64,000 nucleotides of DNA, taken from assembly GCF_041080815.1 (NCBI RefSeq), contig NZ_CP160205.1, positions 3,410,001 to 3,474,000 of the forward strand, written 5' to 3'. The DNA is from Mucilaginibacter yixingensis. Lineage in GTDB: Bacteria > Bacteroidota > Bacteroidia > Sphingobacteriales > Sphingobacteriaceae. Positions 42,769 through 52,346 of this stretch are shown here, piece by piece (the stretch's first letter is position 1; every line of letters begins with the position of its first letter). The notes under the pieces were generated by a model. It was not told the origin of the DNA. It worked only from the letters and a program-made list of their open reading frames with translations, and searched no databases. A program made the translations under genes and the position numbers.

Positions 42769-43499
42769 ATCTCGTTTTCCAGTTTGTGTTTCATCAGGCT
42801 GTAAACCTCATCTTTCAGTTTATCAGCATCATCTATAGTTAAATGTGCGGTTTCAATTGGTTTGTGTATGTATATGTTGCATACACCGGGGCGACTGCCC
42901 AGCTGATCACCACTATCCCACAACACCTTCCATATATCTGGCGAAGTTACGGGAATGATTGGTATTTTCAACGCTATTGCCAACCTGAACGGCCCATTTT
43001 TAAACGGAATCAGTTGCGGTGGGTAATGATCTGCTATGGCTCCTTCAGGAAAGATAACCATTGTGGTGCCATTTTTCAAGCGTTCTTCAGCTTTTTTAAA
43101 GGCGCGGAACGAGGAAATATTACTCTCCCGGTTTACCGGAATATCCACCGTTTTAAAGAAAATACGGGTAACCGGGTTATCCAGCAACTCATCTTTCCCT
43201 AAAAAAGCATAGTTGTTTTTGATGAGGATGTTCTGCGCGTTGATATCCAGGTTTGAGGTATGGTTTGGGCAGATGATATAGGTACGGCTCCAGTCAATCT
43301 TCGTTTCAAAATGAAATTTATAAAAGATACCCGCCAACGCCGATGACACAAATGAAACCCTGCCCCTCAGTTTATTAAGCACCGGATAACGCTCCGGCTT
43401 GCGCGAGTAATAATAGAATAGCGGCCACAGCAAAAAGAAAACCAGGATAACAAAGCCCTGATATACCAGCGAGTGGGCACGCTTCAATATACGTTTCAT
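42765..43499 (-). CDS. plsC: 1-acyl-sn-glycerol-3-phosphate acyltransferase
   Basis: A 244-residue membrane-associated enzyme that adds the second acyl chain to make phosphatidic acid. Motifs: H(X4)D in PNHTSNLDIN and FPEGAIAD, with an N-terminal hydrophobic helix (GFVILVFFLLWPLFYYYS). A strong purine-rich GGAGGTG just before ATG 43499 is unusual for this genome; the longer frame opens with TTG at 43508. It overlaps gatC by 4 bases. Confidence 0.92.
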   Translation of the reverse strand: MKRILKRAHSLVYQGFVILVFFLLWPLFYYYSRKPERYPVLNKLRGRVSFVSSALAGIFYKFHFETKIDWSRTYIICPNHTSNLDINAQNILIKNNYAFLGKDELLDNPVTRIFFKTVDIPVNRESNISSFRAFKKAEERLKNGTTMVIFPEGAIADHYPPQLIPFKNGPFRLAIALKIPIIPVTSPDIWKVLWDSGDQLGSRPGVCNIYIHKPIETAHLTIDDADKLKDEVYSLMKHKLENEI

Positions 43500-43540
43500 C
43501 ACCTCCAAAAATATAAAAATTACTTACTTTCGCCTCCATT

Positions 43541-44536
43541 ATGGAAACTGTTGTTAGTGGTATCCGGTCTACCGGTAAATTACATTTAGGGAATTATTAC
43601 GGAGCAATTCAGAACTTCGTAAAGATGCAGCACGAGTATAATTGCTACTTTTTTATAGCCGATCTGCACTCGCTCACCACGCACCCTACCCCTGGCGATC
43701 TGCACGGCAACGTAAAACAGGTGCTGGTAGAGTACCTGGCTGCCGGGATTGATCCAGAGCAAGCTACCATTTACATCCAGAGCGATGTAACCGAAATTGC
43801 TGAGCTATACCTGTACCTTAACATGAACGCCTATCTGGGCGAGCTGGAACGTGCTACCTCTTTTAAAGACAAAGTGCGCGCCAATCCGGATAACGTTAAC
43901 GCCGGCCTGCTTACCTACCCGGTACTGATGGCTGCAGATATCATTATCCATAAAGCTACCAAAGTGCCTGTGGGTAAAGATCAGGAACAACACCTGGAAA
44001 TGGCCCGCACTTTTGGCAACCGTTTTAACCGTTTATACAATAACGAATACTTCCCTGAGCCTTATGCCTTTAGCTTTGGCGAGAGCCTGGTAAAAATCCC
44101 CGGATTGGATGGCAAGGGCAAAATGGGCAAATCTGAAGGCGAGGCCAATGCCGTATACCTGTCAGACCCACCTGAAGTGATTCGCAAAAAAGTAATGCGT
44201 GCCGTTACCGATGGCGGCCCGACCATAGAGAACCAGGAAAAACCGGTTGAAATTCAGAACCTGTTTGACCTGATGAAAGTAGTATCAACCCAGGATACGC
44301 ACGACCATTTTAACGATCTGTACAACAAAATGCAGATCCGTTACGGTGATCTGAAAAAGCAACTGGCCGAAGATATGATCATCGCTACCACTCCTATCCG
44401 CGACCGTATTAACGATATAGCTGCCGATACTGAGTACCTGCGCCGTGTAGCCCGTCAGGGTGCTGATAAGGCCCGTGAGAGCGCCCGCAGAACAATTAAT
44501 GATGTGCGGGAGATTATTGGGTTTAGGAAATTCTAA
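43541..44536 (+). CDS. trpS: Tryptophanyl-tRNA synthetase
   Basis: A 331-residue class I synthetase that charges tRNA-Trp. HIGH-like motif GKLHLGNYYGA, KMSKS-like motif GKMGKSEG, and the middle motif YPVLMAADIIIHKA. Complete and typical length. It is divergent from plsC. Confidence 0.96.
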   Translation: METVVSGIRSTGKLHLGNYYGAIQNFVKMQHEYNCYFFIADLHSLTTHPTPGDLHGNVKQVLVEYLAAGIDPEQATIYIQSDVTEIAELYLYLNMNAYLGELERATSFKDKVRANPDNVNAGLLTYPVLMAADIIIHKATKVPVGKDQEQHLEMARTFGNRFNRLYNNEYFPEPYAFSFGESLVKIPGLDGKGKMGKSEGEANAVYLSDPPEVIRKKVMRAVTDGGPTIENQEKPVEIQNLFDLMKVVSTQDTHDHFNDLYNKMQIRYGDLKKQLAEDMIIATTPIRDRINDIAADTEYLRRVARQGADKARESARRTINDVREIIGFRKF

Positions 44537-44537
44537 T

Positions 44538-44651
44538 GAACCAGGATTAAACGAATTTTTAAGATTTACAGGATTTGATTAGACGATTGATTTTAAGGGT
44601 CGATTTTAGAAAAAATCCTGAAAATCTTAAAAATTCGTTTAATCTTAGTTC
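44538..44651. repeat. 39-base inverted repeat
   Basis: Arms 44538-44576 (GAACCAGGATTAAACGAATT...) and 44613-44651 are inverse with only about three mismatches over 39 bases. They lie between trpS and the deoxynucleoside kinase. A related single arm occurs near 41597. Confidence 0.85.
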
Positions 44652-44690
44652 CGATTTTCTAATTTAGAAAATCAGACAAAACTCTAACGG

Positions 44691-45305
44691 ATGCACATAG
44701 CTATTGTAGGAAATATAGGCGCCGGCAAAACTACTTTGACCGAGCTGCTGGCAAAAAATTATGGATGGGAACCGCTTTATGAGGCGGTAGATAACAACCC
44801 CTACCTGGAAGATTTTTACAGCGACATGAAACGCTGGAGTTTTAACCTGCAGATCTATTTCCTCAATAGCCGTTTCCAGCAGATTGTTGACATTCAGAAA
44901 GGCAACCGCAATATTTTGCAGGATCGTACCATTTATGAGGATGCCTTCATTTTTGCAGAAAACCTGCACGATATGGGCCTGATGACCAGTCGCGATTATG
45001 AAAATTATCGCGCCATTTTTGATAACATCACCTCGTTCATCAAACCGCCCGATCTGTTAATCTACCTTAAAGCATCGGTACCTACGCTGGTGAACAACAT
45101 TCAGCGCCGTGGCCGCGAGTACGAAATTGGCATCCGCATTGACTATCTCTCAAAACTAAACGAGAAGTATGACAAATGGATAAAAGGCTACAACCTGGGT
45201 AAACTGCTGGTTCTGGATAAAGACAATCTTGATTTTGCCAATAACCCCGAAGATCTGGGTAACATTATCCAGATGGTGGAACGCGAGATTAACGGGCTGT
45301 TTTAG
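44691..45305 (+). CDS. Deoxynucleoside kinase
   Basis: A 204-residue kinase of the deoxyadenosine/deoxyguanosine/thymidine kinase-2 family: P-loop GNIGAGKTTL, substrate region EPLYEAVDNNPYLEDFYSDMKRWSFNLQIYFL, and DRTIYEDAFIFA. It salvages deoxynucleosides to monophosphates in the cytoplasm. Confidence 0.92.
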   Translation: MHIAIVGNIGAGKTTLTELLAKNYGWEPLYEAVDNNPYLEDFYSDMKRWSFNLQIYFLNSRFQQIVDIQKGNRNILQDRTIYEDAFIFAENLHDMGLMTSRDYENYRAIFDNITSFIKPPDLLIYLKASVPTLVNNIQRRGREYEIGIRIDYLSKLNEKYDKWIKGYNLGKLLVLDKDNLDFANNPEDLGNIIQMVEREINGLF

Positions 45306-45331
45306 TACGACATCTAAATCATAATTAATAA

Positions 45332-46063
45332 ATGATGAAAAAGTATTTCATCATATTTATTGCTTTAGCACTTTGTGCTTGCCAATCCGATACCCATCAG
45401 TTAGATATTGGCCGGTTTACGATTAACGTACCTAAAGAATGGGTATTTAAACCCTTACAAACGTTTGACTCATTCGCGGGTGAAATTAATGGGCCTAATG
45501 TTAGTTTGAATTTTGACTGTAGTTATCATGGATTTGCTAATCATCTTTTGCAAACAGAGCAAGAGTACTTAGCTGGAGAGCGCTGGTGGGATGATCGCTA
45601 CTTCATGAAGGATGATGTTATTTATACCAATAACTCACCTGTTACTATAAAAGGCGTAAGGGCTGATGAAATGAAAAAGCGAGGAATAACAGATACCTCA
45701 TTAGTAAAAGTTGAAGGCTACCCTCAATATCAGGCAAAAAAAGTAATTCATCGTCCCACATTTGTACAACACAAGCAGTTCCCTGACGCTGATTATATTG
45801 CAGATGCAACTTATCGCGATAGCACTATATTTATCCCCATAACTATTCCCAACGAAATAAAAGCGCACCACATTCAATTGGATAGCGACGCACTTTATGT
45901 GTACAAAACCATTTGGCCGAAGGTTACCGGCAAGGGCATGACAGGTATTTATATCCATGGTCGTTCATCTGATTTTAATTTCCAAATGGGGGGCATTAAT
46001 CTCTCGGCTCAAAACCAAGCTTTGGCTTTACAAGCCTTTAAAACCATAAAATTTAAGAAATGA
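45332..46063 (+). CDS. Lipoprotein of unknown function
   Basis: A 243-residue lipoprotein: MMKKYFIIFIALALCACQSD with lipobox LCAC. The mature part holds FTINVPKEWVFKPLQTFDSFAGEINGPNVSLNFD and VTGKGMTGIYIHGRSSDFNFQMGG. It overlaps kdsB by 4 bases (ATGA), so translation is coupled. The function is unknown. Confidence 0.78.
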   Translation: MMKKYFIIFIALALCACQSDTHQLDIGRFTINVPKEWVFKPLQTFDSFAGEINGPNVSLNFDCSYHGFANHLLQTEQEYLAGERWWDDRYFMKDDVIYTNNSPVTIKGVRADEMKKRGITDTSLVKVEGYPQYQAKKVIHRPTFVQHKQFPDADYIADATYRDSTIFIPITIPNEIKAHHIQLDSDALYVYKTIWPKVTGKGMTGIYIHGRSSDFNFQMGGINLSAQNQALALQAFKTIKFKK

Positions 46064-46794
46064 AAATACTCGGCATCATCCCCGCACGCTATGCATCAAC
46101 ACGTTTCCCCGGCAAACCACTGGTTGATATTGATGGTAAAACTATGATCCAACGTGTGTATGAGCAGGCAAAAAAGTGCAGCACTCTGGCTGATGTATTT
46201 GTAGCCACGGATGATCAGCGCATTTATGACCACGTGCTGAGCTTTGGCGGCAAGGTGGTGATGACCTCAGACCAGCACCCCAGCGGTACCGACCGTTGTG
46301 CCGAGGTAGCCGCACAGCACCCGGAGTATGAGGTGGTGATTAATATTCAGGGCGATGAACCCTATATCGACCCAGAACAGATCAGCAAGCTTACCGCCTG
46401 CTTTGCAGAACCAGGCACACAACTGGCCACGCTCATCAAACAAATTGACACTACAGAAGAATTGTACAACTTTGCCACCCCAAAGGTGATCATCAATAAA
46501 AACTGGGAGGCTATTTACTTTTCGCGTTCGCCAATTCCGCATGTGCGCGGGCAGGAGCCGCAGCATTGGCTTTACCACAATACTTATTACAAACACATTG
46601 GTATTTACGGCTATAAAAGCGATGTATTACAGCAAATTACTAAGTTACCGGTATCATCATTAGAAAAAGCCGAAAGCCTGGAACAGCTACGCTGGATAGA
46701 GAACGGCTATCGCATCAAAGTAGCCGAAACCGATCTGGAAACCTTTGCAGTAGACATTCCGGCTGATCTGGATAGATTGAAGAAACACCGATAA
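46060..46794 (+). CDS. kdsB: 3-deoxy-manno-octulosonate cytidylyltransferase
   Basis: A 244-residue enzyme that activates Kdo with CTP to CMP-Kdo for lipid A-core synthesis. Motifs: IIPARYASTRFPGKPL, TDDQRIYDHV, INIQGDEPYIDPEQI, and HIGIYGYKSDVL. Complete. It is part of the same LPS theme as the heptose genes at 62.7 kb. Confidence 0.95.
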   Translation: MKILGIIPARYASTRFPGKPLVDIDGKTMIQRVYEQAKKCSTLADVFVATDDQRIYDHVLSFGGKVVMTSDQHPSGTDRCAEVAAQHPEYEVVINIQGDEPYIDPEQISKLTACFAEPGTQLATLIKQIDTTEELYNFATPKVIINKNWEAIYFSRSPIPHVRGQEPQHWLYHNTYYKHIGIYGYKSDVLQQITKLPVSSLEKAESLEQLRWIENGYRIKVAETDLETFAVDIPADLDRLKKHR

Positions 46795-46805
46795 AACCTT
46801 TCACA

Positions 46806-47366
46806 ATGAAACCCAAAGCCTTACCAATCACATTGTTACTACTTGCGGCATTTAACGTTCATGCCCAGAAAAAAGATTATATCATCAATACCAAAGGAGA
46901 TACCATCTGGTGCAATATTAGCAATCCGTTGCTAAGCAAAATAAAATACACTACAGCCGACGGGCAGAGTGCTACTGTCACTACAGAAACAGTTAGTGAG
47001 TACTACTGCATCGGCAAAAAAATACGCCGCCGCGCAGTATACGTAGAAAATAAAACTGAACCTGAATTCTTAACCGTGTTGGAGAATGGTTCCATCAGTC
47101 TTTATGAGGCAGTGGCCACCAATTACAACGGCATCTCTGGAAGTTCTGTAACCGTTTGGTTCATAAGCAAAGACTCCGATCAGGCAGACCTGATCAAAAC
47201 CAGCGGGGCAATCATCGGCAAATCAGAAAAAGACCTTAAAGACACGCTTGCAGATATGCTGAAAGACAAGAAAGAAATTTACGACGCCTACATTACCGAA
47301 GATAAATTCAGCTTTAAACAGATCCAAAAACTGGTGCATTGGTATAATACCGGTGAAAAAAACTGA
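46806..47366 (+). CDS. Secreted protein of unknown function, paralogue 1
   Basis: A 186-residue exported protein (signal ends HAQ at residue 21). The mature start DYIINTKGDTIWCNI is followed by YYCIGKKIRRRAVYVEN, LENGSISLYEAV, and ends FKQIQKLVHWYNTGEKN. The pattern of a short strand set with Asp/Thr turns suggests a small beta-domain. It is the first of two tandem paralogues and has no known function. Confidence 0.72.
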   Translation: MKPKALPITLLLLAAFNVHAQKKDYIINTKGDTIWCNISNPLLSKIKYTTADGQSATVTTETVSEYYCIGKKIRRRAVYVENKTEPEFLTVLENGSISLYEAVATNYNGISGSSVTVWFISKDSDQADLIKTSGAIIGKSEKDLKDTLADMLKDKKEIYDAYITEDKFSFKQIQKLVHWYNTGEKN

Positions 47367-47409
47367 TAGATAAAGCCAAACAGCGGCACAAAAAAAACCA
47401 CTATCATCT

Positions 47410-47982
47410 ATGAAAACCTTAACCCTATCGCTAGCCTTGCTTTTTGCAACGGCTATAGCTGTGCACGCGCAGCAAAACGATTACATAGTTAACACCCACG
47501 GCGACACCGTAAAATGCAAGATCACCAAACCGTTTCTTGGCGGCCCCAGGTACACCATAGGCGACTTCTCTGACAAGATTACCACCAGTGATGTAGCAGC
47601 CTATTATCAGTCAAAAGAGCATACTATGGTGCGTGCCGTATACACCGGCAACAGCAAAAGACCAACATTTATGGTAGTAATTGAAGATGGCCCAATTACC
47701 TTATATGAGGATGTAAACACTTACTACAATGCAGGCACCGGTGTATCTACCAGCACCAGAAACTGGTTTTGGAGCCAAAAAAGCTCTAACCAGGCAGAAC
47801 CACTCAAAACCAGCGCTTTGTCTATAGGTAGTAAATCAAGAGAAGAGCGCATGCATGATTTTGCCGAACTATTGCGGGAGAAGCATGAAATTTATGAGGC
47901 GTTCATTTCCCAAAAAAGTTTCAGCTTTAATCAGATTCAAAAACTGGTGCATTGGTATAATACCGGCGAGAAAATGGATTGA
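47410..47982 (+). CDS. Secreted protein of unknown function, paralogue 2
   Basis: A 190-residue paralogue of the preceding gene (signal ends HAQ). It shares NDYIVNTHGDTVKCKI, VVIEDGPITLYEDV and the ending FNQIQKLVHWYNTGEKMD. The conserved end of both genes (KLVHWYNTGEK) is nearly identical and probably functionally important. It is followed by a terminator-like hairpin. Confidence 0.72.
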   Translation: MKTLTLSLALLFATAIAVHAQQNDYIVNTHGDTVKCKITKPFLGGPRYTIGDFSDKITTSDVAAYYQSKEHTMVRAVYTGNSKRPTFMVVIEDGPITLYEDVNTYYNAGTGVSTSTRNWFWSQKSSNQAEPLKTSALSIGSKSREERMHDFAELLREKHEIYEAFISQKSFSFNQIQKLVHWYNTGEKMD

Positions 47983-48020
47983 TCCTTCCCAACAAAAAAC
48001 ATCATAGAATTCAGAAAAAC

Positions 48021-48055
48021 GGCGGAATACAATTAGGTATACCGCCATTTTTGTT
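48021..48055 (+). terminator. Terminator after the paralogue pair
   Basis: GGCGGAATA (48021-48029) pairs with TATACCGCC (48038-48046) with one mismatch, followed by ATTTTTG. Confidence 0.6.
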
Positions 48056-48147
48056 TTGCTAAACCCATGTTAATACCCCTTATCAAGCTAACAATCAGTC
48101 ACTTTTCCACATTTAAAATTCACCCGGCCAAATCCGCCATTTTTTCC

Positions 48148-48155
48148 TACTTTTG
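48148..48155 (+). promoter_or_regulatory. -7-like promoter box of pyrG
   Basis: TACTTTTG matches TAnnTTTG, 23 bases before the pyrG ATG. Confidence 0.45.
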
Positions 48156-48178
48156 TATCCCGTACACAAACGAAATTT

Positions 48179-49789
48179 ATGACCAAATACATCTTTGTTA
48201 CGGGCGGCGTAACCTCGTCGTTAGGAAAAGGTATTATATCGGCCTCACTGGCCAAACTTCTCCAGGCGCGTGGCTACCGCGTAACTATCCAAAAATTCGA
48301 TCCTTACATTAATATTGACCCGGGAACGCTGAACCCTTACGAGCATGGCGAGTGCTATGTGACCGAGGACGGCGCCGAAACCGATTTGGACCTGGGCCAC
48401 TATGAGCGCTTTTTGAATGTGCCTACATCACAGGCCAACAACATTACTACCGGTCGCATTTATCAAAATGTAATTAACCGCGAGCGCGAAGGAGCATTTT
48501 TGGGTAAAACCGTACAAGTAGTACCCCACATTACCGATGAGATTAAACGCAACGTACGCCTGCTGGGCGAAAACGGCGAGTATGACATCGTGATCACCGA
48601 GATTGGTGGTACCGTGGGCGATATCGAGTCGCTGCCGTTTGTGGAAGCCGTTCGCCAGTTCCGCTGGGAAGAAGGCAGCAGCAACTCGCTGGTAATTCAC
48701 CTTACGCTTATTCCTTTCCTGGCCGCCGCGGGCGAGTTGAAAACGAAACCAACCCAGCACTCGGTAAAAATGCTGCTGGAGTATGGTATTCAACCTGATA
48801 TTCTGGTTTGTCGTACCGAGCACCACGTTAACCAGGAGCTGCGTAAAAAAATCGCTCTGTTCTGTAACGTAAATATCAATGCGGTAATCGAGTCTATCGA
48901 TGCGCCAACCATTTATGACGTTCCGCTGCTGATGCTGCGTGAGCAGTTGGACAAAACCGTATTGGCCAAATTAAAACTGCCAACCAAAAACGAGCCAAAC
49001 CTGGAAAGCTGGAAAGACTTCCTTGGTCGCCTCAAAAACCCAACAGCCGAAGTTCGTATAGGCCTGGTAGGTAAATATGTAGAACTGCCTGACGCTTATA
49101 AATCAATCATCGAGGCATTTATACACGCCGGCGCTAAAAACGAGTGCAAGGTAAAAGTAATCACCATCCAATCTGGCCAGTTAACTACCGAGAACGCGGT
49201 TGAAAAACTACGTGGCCTGCATGGCGTACTGGTTGCTCCAGGCTTTGGCGAGCGTGGTTTTGAAGGCAAAATTGAAGCTATCCGCTATGTGCGCGAGAAC
49301 AATATTCCGTTCTTCGGTATCTGTTTAGGTATGCAATGCGCAGTTGTTGAATACGGCCGCAACGTATTGAATTTGCCTGATGCCAACAGCACCGAGATGA
49401 ACCCGGAAACTCCAAACCCGGTTATCTCGATCATGGAAGATCAGAAAAACGTGACCAACATGGGCGGAACCATGCGTTTGGGCGCTTATCCGTGCGATCT
49501 GAAGAAAGGCACCAAAGCTCATCACGCCTACGGAAAAACCCACATCAGCGAGCGTCACCGCCATCGTTACGAGTTTAATAATGAGTACTTTAAGGCTTAC
49601 GAGGACGCCGGTCTGGTTATGTCGGGCATTAATCCGGAGAACAATCTGGTTGAGGTGATCGAACTGAAAAACCACCCTTATTTTATCGGTGCACAGTTCC
49701 ATCCTGAATTAAAATCAACTGTTGCTAATCCTCACCCACTTTTTGTTAACTTTGTCGCCGCTTCGCTGGCCTATAGCCGCAAGAATTAA
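48179..49789 (+). CDS. pyrG: CTP synthase
   Basis: A 536-residue enzyme that aminates UTP to CTP with glutamine. The synthase domain has [22 protein letters not shown] and [17 protein letters not shown]. The C-terminal glutamine amidotransferase has [14 protein letters not shown] (catalytic Cys) and the closing His/Glu in FHPELKS. Full length. yidC starts 18 bases after its stop. Confidence 0.97.
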   Translation: MTKYIFVTGGVTSSLGKGIISASLAKLLQARGYRVTIQKFDPYINIDPGTLNPYEHGECYVTEDGAETDLDLGHYERFLNVPTSQANNITTGRIYQNVINREREGAFLGKTVQVVPHITDEIKRNVRLLGENGEYDIVITEIGGTVGDIESLPFVEAVRQFRWEEGSSNSLVIHLTLIPFLAAAGELKTKPTQHSVKMLLEYGIQPDILVCRTEHHVNQELRKKIALFCNVNINAVIESIDAPTIYDVPLLMLREQLDKTVLAKLKLPTKNEPNLESWKDFLGRLKNPTAEVRIGLVGKYVELPDAYKSIIEAFIHAGAKNECKVKVITIQSGQLTTENAVEKLRGLHGVLVAPGFGERGFEGKIEAIRYVRENNIPFFGICLGMQCAVVEYGRNVLNLPDANSTEMNPETPNPVISIMEDQKNVTNMGGTMRLGAYPCDLKKGTKAHHAYGKTHISERHRHRYEFNNEYFKAYEDAGLVMSGINPENNLVEVIELKNHPYFIGAQFHPELKSTVANPHPLFVNFVAASLAYSRKN

Positions 49790-49807
49790 TTGTACGATAA
49801 ATAGATA

Positions 49808-51646
49808 ATGGATAAAAATACTTATACCGGATTTTTCATGATTCTGGTTATCCTCGTTGGTTTTTCATTCTGGATGAACCATACCAACAAAGAGGAACTT
49901 GCAAAACAACACAAGCAACACACAATCGATTCGCTTAACCGTATCGATTCTTTAAAACAGGCTAAACTGGCAGTTAAAGTTGCTCCGGGCGAAAAACCTG
50001 TGATAGACTCGGCTGTATTAAAAAGTCCTTTTGGTGCTGCAACCATGGGTTCAGAGCAACTGGTTACTTTAGAAAATGCTGACCTGCGTGTTAAACTGAG
50101 CACCCGCGGCGGTAAAGTTTATTCGGTTGAACTGAAAAACTACAAAACCTTCGACAAAAAACCGCTGATCTTGTTTGATGGCAGCAGCAACCACTTCGGT
50201 CTTAACCTGAACGCTGCTGGCAAAAGCATCAATACAGACAAACTGTACTTTACCCCAAGCGCACCAAGCCTAACGGTTAACGGTAAAGACAGCAGCAGCC
50301 TGACCATGCGTTTAAGCTACAGCCCAACACAGTATATTGATTATATATACTCATTGAAAGGCGAAGGCAACAAACTGGAACTGAGCATTAAACCAACCGG
50401 CCTTGACGACGTTGTTGCCAGCACCAACTCGGTTAACCTGCAATGGACAGCTACCCTGCGCAAACAGGAGAAGGACATGAAGCTGGAGCGTCAATACTCT
50501 ACCGTTTATTTTAAAAATAGCGATAACGATGTTGACTACCTGAGCGTTGGTAAAGATGATAACAAAACCATCAACGATAAAAAGCTGCAGTGGTTCTCGT
50601 TCAAACAGCACTTTTTCTCTAACGTGCTGATCTCTAAAGCGGGCATGAGCAATGCCAACTTATCGGTAGCTATCAACCCTAATGATACAGCCAACGTAAA
50701 ATCCATGACTGCCAGCGTAACGCTGAACAAGGATAATTCTGGCGCCGTTCCGATGGAGTTTTACTTCGGCCCTAACCGTTTTAAAACCCTGCAGGCACAA
50801 GGTTATGACCTGGAAAAACAGGTTGACTTAGGTTGGGGTCCATTAAAATACATCAACCGCTTTGCTACGCTGCCGGTATTTAACGTACTATCCAGCTTTA
50901 ACTGGAACTACGGTTTAATTATCCTGGCGCTAACAGTGATTCTGAAACTGGTACTGTCGCCGTTAACCTATAAATCATACCTGTCTATGGCTAAAATGCG
51001 TGTGCTGAAGCCGGAGATGGACGAGATTAAAGCTAAAGTTGGCGAAGACAACCCTACCCTGTTACAACAGGAGTACATGAAGTTGTACAAAAAAGCCGGT
51101 GTAAATCCGCTGGGCGGCTGTTTGCCAATGTTGCTGCAAATGCCTATTGTTATTGCGTTCTTCCGCTTCTTCCCAAGCTTATTTGAGCTGCGCGGACAAA
51201 GCTTCTTGTGGATGCACGATTTATCAACTTATGACTCGGTAATTAAATTTGGCACCAGCCTGCCATTCCTGGGCGATCACATCAGCTTGATGTGTTTGCT
51301 GATGACCATCTCAACCCTGATCTATACTTACTTTAACAACCAAATCTCGGGCGCTACCGGTCAGATGAAATATATTGGTTACGTTACGCCAATCATCTTC
51401 CTGGGTGCACTGAACGGCTATCCGGCAGGTTTGAACTATTACTACTTCCTGGCCAACATGTTCACCTTCCTGCAGCAGTTCCTGATTCGCCAGATGGTGG
51501 ATGACAAAAAGATCCACGCGCAGATCCAGGAAAACAAAAAGAAACCAGAAGACGCCACAAAAAAGAAGAAATCAGGTTTCCAGGCCCGTATGGAAGAGAT
51601 GATGCGCCAGCAACAACAAGCGCAACAAGCAAAGGGAAAAAAATAA
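49808..51646 (+). CDS. yidC: Membrane protein insertase YidC
   Basis: A 612-residue insertase. A first hydrophobic segment (FFMILVILVGFSFWM) precedes a large periplasmic domain (about 40-350), then the core of five helices with NPLGGCLPMLLQMPIVIAFFRFFPSLFELRGQSFLW. The tail is basic and Gln-rich (EEMMRQQQQAQQAKGKK) and probably contacts the ribosome. It inserts inner-membrane proteins alone or with SecYEG. Complete. Confidence 0.97.
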   Translation: MDKNTYTGFFMILVILVGFSFWMNHTNKEELAKQHKQHTIDSLNRIDSLKQAKLAVKVAPGEKPVIDSAVLKSPFGAATMGSEQLVTLENADLRVKLSTRGGKVYSVELKNYKTFDKKPLILFDGSSNHFGLNLNAAGKSINTDKLYFTPSAPSLTVNGKDSSSLTMRLSYSPTQYIDYIYSLKGEGNKLELSIKPTGLDDVVASTNSVNLQWTATLRKQEKDMKLERQYSTVYFKNSDNDVDYLSVGKDDNKTINDKKLQWFSFKQHFFSNVLISKAGMSNANLSVAINPNDTANVKSMTASVTLNKDNSGAVPMEFYFGPNRFKTLQAQGYDLEKQVDLGWGPLKYINRFATLPVFNVLSSFNWNYGLIILALTVILKLVLSPLTYKSYLSMAKMRVLKPEMDEIKAKVGEDNPTLLQQEYMKLYKKAGVNPLGGCLPMLLQMPIVIAFFRFFPSLFELRGQSFLWMHDLSTYDSVIKFGTSLPFLGDHISLMCLLMTISTLIYTYFNNQISGATGQMKYIGYVTPIIFLGALNGYPAGLNYYYFLANMFTFLQQFLIRQMVDDKKIHAQIQENKKKPEDATKKKKSGFQARMEEMMRQQQQAQQAKGKK

Positions 51647-51677
51647 TTTAAAAATTAGTTTTTCTCACTTGATATTT

Positions 51678-51705
51678 AAAGGCTGCCCATTGGCGGCCTT
51701 TTTTG
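51678..51705 (+). terminator. Intrinsic terminator of yidC
   Basis: AAAGGCTGCC (51678-51687) pairs with GGCGGCCTTT (51692-51701), followed by a T-run. Confidence 0.88.
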
Positions 51706-51725
51706 TTTCTTCTTATCTTAGTTCG

Positions 51726-52283
51726 ATGACTTTTAACTATAAGGATTATTCTATTCTACTTACTCAAGAGTATAACGATGCGCCTTTATCAAAGGGCAAT
51801 CTAAAGAATTATACGCGTAGTTATCAAAGTTCTCCTGAGTATGAAGCATCAACAATATATGGCATAAGTATTTTCAAAGACAAGAAAGAAATAGCAAATG
51901 CTGTTATTCTAGAATCAGGAGGCGCTACACAACTTAACCCCCACTCTTATTTGATCAAGGAAGATGTACTCTTTATAACTTGCTCTAATCAGATTTATGC
52001 TTTACAAATCCCTACGTTAAGTTTGATATGGCGACTCGAACCTGAATTTGCCACTTGCTTTGAAATACACGATTTTAAAGGCGATATATTAATCTGGGGT
52101 GAAACAAGTATCTCCAGAATTACATCTGACGGCACCATAAAATGGGGATTTAGCGCAAGAGATATTTTCGTAACTCTTGACGAAAGCCCGGCATTTGAAA
52201 TTGACGGGGACCAAATTCTGCTTACAGACTGGCAGGGCTTTAAATACTGTCTAAATGCAGACGGTAAAGAAATCTCATTGTAA
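51726..52283 (+). CDS. Hypothetical protein, PQQ-like strand pattern
   Basis: A 185-residue protein. The ATG at 51726 is used because the upstream frame would start within the yidC terminator. Repeating strand-turn units (VLFITCSNQIYALQIPTLSLIWRLEPE, ILIWGETSISRITSDGTIKWGFSARD, QILLTDWQGFKYCLNADG) look like blades of a small propeller. There is no signal peptide, and the function is unknown. Confidence 0.65.
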   Translation: MTFNYKDYSILLTQEYNDAPLSKGNLKNYTRSYQSSPEYEASTIYGISIFKDKKEIANAVILESGGATQLNPHSYLIKEDVLFITCSNQIYALQIPTLSLIWRLEPEFATCFEIHDFKGDILIWGETSISRITSDGTIKWGFSARDIFVTLDESPAFEIDGDQILLTDWQGFKYCLNADGKEISL

Positions 52284-52290
52284 CATTTCA

Positions 52291-52326
52291 ACTTTCTGAC
52301 TTCCCGACTTGCGGACTTTCTGACTA
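52291..52326. repeat. Octamer-phased microrepeat, copy 2
   Basis: The units GACTTTCT, GACTTCCC, GACTTGCG, GACTTTCT follow one another exactly every 8 bases (about 52293-52324), just before the promoter of the exonuclease/GIY-YIG gene. Confidence 0.75.
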
Positions 52327-52332
52327 TTTCAC

Positions 52333-52340
52333 TAACTTTG
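52333..52340 (+). promoter_or_regulatory. -7-like promoter box directly before an ATG
   Basis: TAACTTTG matches TAnnTTTG and ends only 6 bases before the ATG at 52347. Transcription would begin at or next to the start codon, suggesting a leaderless or almost leaderless mRNA. Confidence 0.5.
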
Positions 52341-52346
52341 TTAGCA

